A stretch of DNA of 64,000 bases, taken from assembly GCA_946699065.1 (NCBI GenBank), contig CAMPDV010000289.1, positions 248,001 to 312,000 on the forward strand. Direction: 5' to 3'. The DNA is from Loxodes magnus. Taxonomy: Eukaryota; Ciliophora; Karyorelictea; Loxodida; Loxodidae. Below the pieces are notes generated by a model. The model had not been told where the DNA came from. It ran no database searches and saw only the letters and a list, made by a program, of their open reading frames with translations. Numbering within the stretch: position 1 is the stretch's first letter; the number at the start of each line of letters is the position of its first letter. Of the stretch, positions 63,789 to 64,000 are shown in pieces. A program made the translations under genes and the position numbers.

Positions 63789-64000
63789 GAGCGCGTAGCA
63801 CTCTCGTTGGTGCGCAGCTCTTTAAAAAATAAATGTTTCATACTGGCAAGAATGCTTGTTACTGATAAAATTATCAGATACTGATAAACCTTGTTCAATA
63901 CTGGTATAATTATTCAGTACTGATATAATTTTAGAATACTCGTAATCTTTAATACTTGCTGGAGGTCCAAGGACATGGCAGGATTGTGTCTCATTGCATC
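63789..64000 (-). mobile_element. Short interspersed element, type I, copy 4 (cut by window end)
   Basis: GAGCGCGTAGCACTCTCGTT, the hairpin partner GTGCGCAGCTC and the 20-bp ATACTGATA repeats (one repeat fewer than in other copies) are followed by GGAGGTCCAAGGACATGG. The body continues past the window. The (ATAA)n tract precedes it. Confidence 0.8.

Noticed and set aside
1..64000. CRISPR array, bacterial operon or organelle genome
   Set aside because: No spaced direct repeats of CRISPR type; the Cys-rich, RING-Kelch and F-box genes, LINE elements and spliced tail are nuclear eukaryotic features.

Overview
This window looks like ciliate nuclear DNA. It is very AT-rich. The recognisable genes use TAA and TAG as glutamine codons throughout, and TGA both inside genes, where tryptophan fits, and as the terminator. 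That combination is known from karyorelictean ciliates such as Loxodes and Parduczia, and in a more extreme form from the heterotrich Condylostoma. A karyorelictean source is my best guess. Read with the standard code the window seems almost gene-free; read with the reassigned code it holds several long genes. With this code nearly every frame on both strands is open, so openness alone proves nothing. I give firm calls only where motifs, repeats, paired copies or clean start-to-TGA frames back them. Long stretches are left as 'probable coding, limits unresolved'.

Layout. Bases 1-6511 (+) hold the 3' part of a giant surface-type membrane protein: about eighteen 54-residue beta-helix-like repeats, then a cysteine-rich stalk of CxxC modules, then about seven membrane segments. 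A 17-nt intron lies near its 3' end. A probable second membrane protein follows (6691-7825), then about 8 kb of purine-rich, probably coding + strand, ending in a 156-bp tandem repeat at 15.6-16.2 kb. From 16.3 to 30 kb the + strand is T-rich. The one clean gene there is an F-box/leucine-rich-repeat gene on the minus strand (22002-23729). A degenerate zinc-knuckle/Kelch gene lies at 28.1-29.5 kb (-).

From about 31 kb to the end the DNA is a patchwork of mobile and duplicated sequence. Two copies of a block lie about 20.5 kb apart (about 34.5-41 kb and 55-60.6 kb). Each has a decayed non-LTR retrotransposon on the minus strand, a divergently placed RING-finger/Kelch gene on the plus strand, and another retrotransposon-like ORF behind it. 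The second block reads on into reverse transcriptase (54.7-53.4 kb), which is split by a short interspersed element. Six dispersed short elements share a terminal hairpin and a TTTA-type tail but carry at least three unrelated bodies. Several coiled-coil/zinc-knuckle proteins resembling retrotransposon ORF1 are scattered between 42 and 63 kb. A compact GC-rich island full of hairpins (about 45.0-45.2 kb) is a candidate structured RNA. Two damaged tRNA genes sit side by side at 34.1-34.3 kb.

How the parts work together: the giant membrane protein, F-box/LRR protein and RING-Kelch proteins look like host genes (surface protein; ubiquitin-ligase adaptor or ligase types). The LINE-like elements and the short elements look like an enzyme-donor/parasite pair that has shaped the right half of the window.
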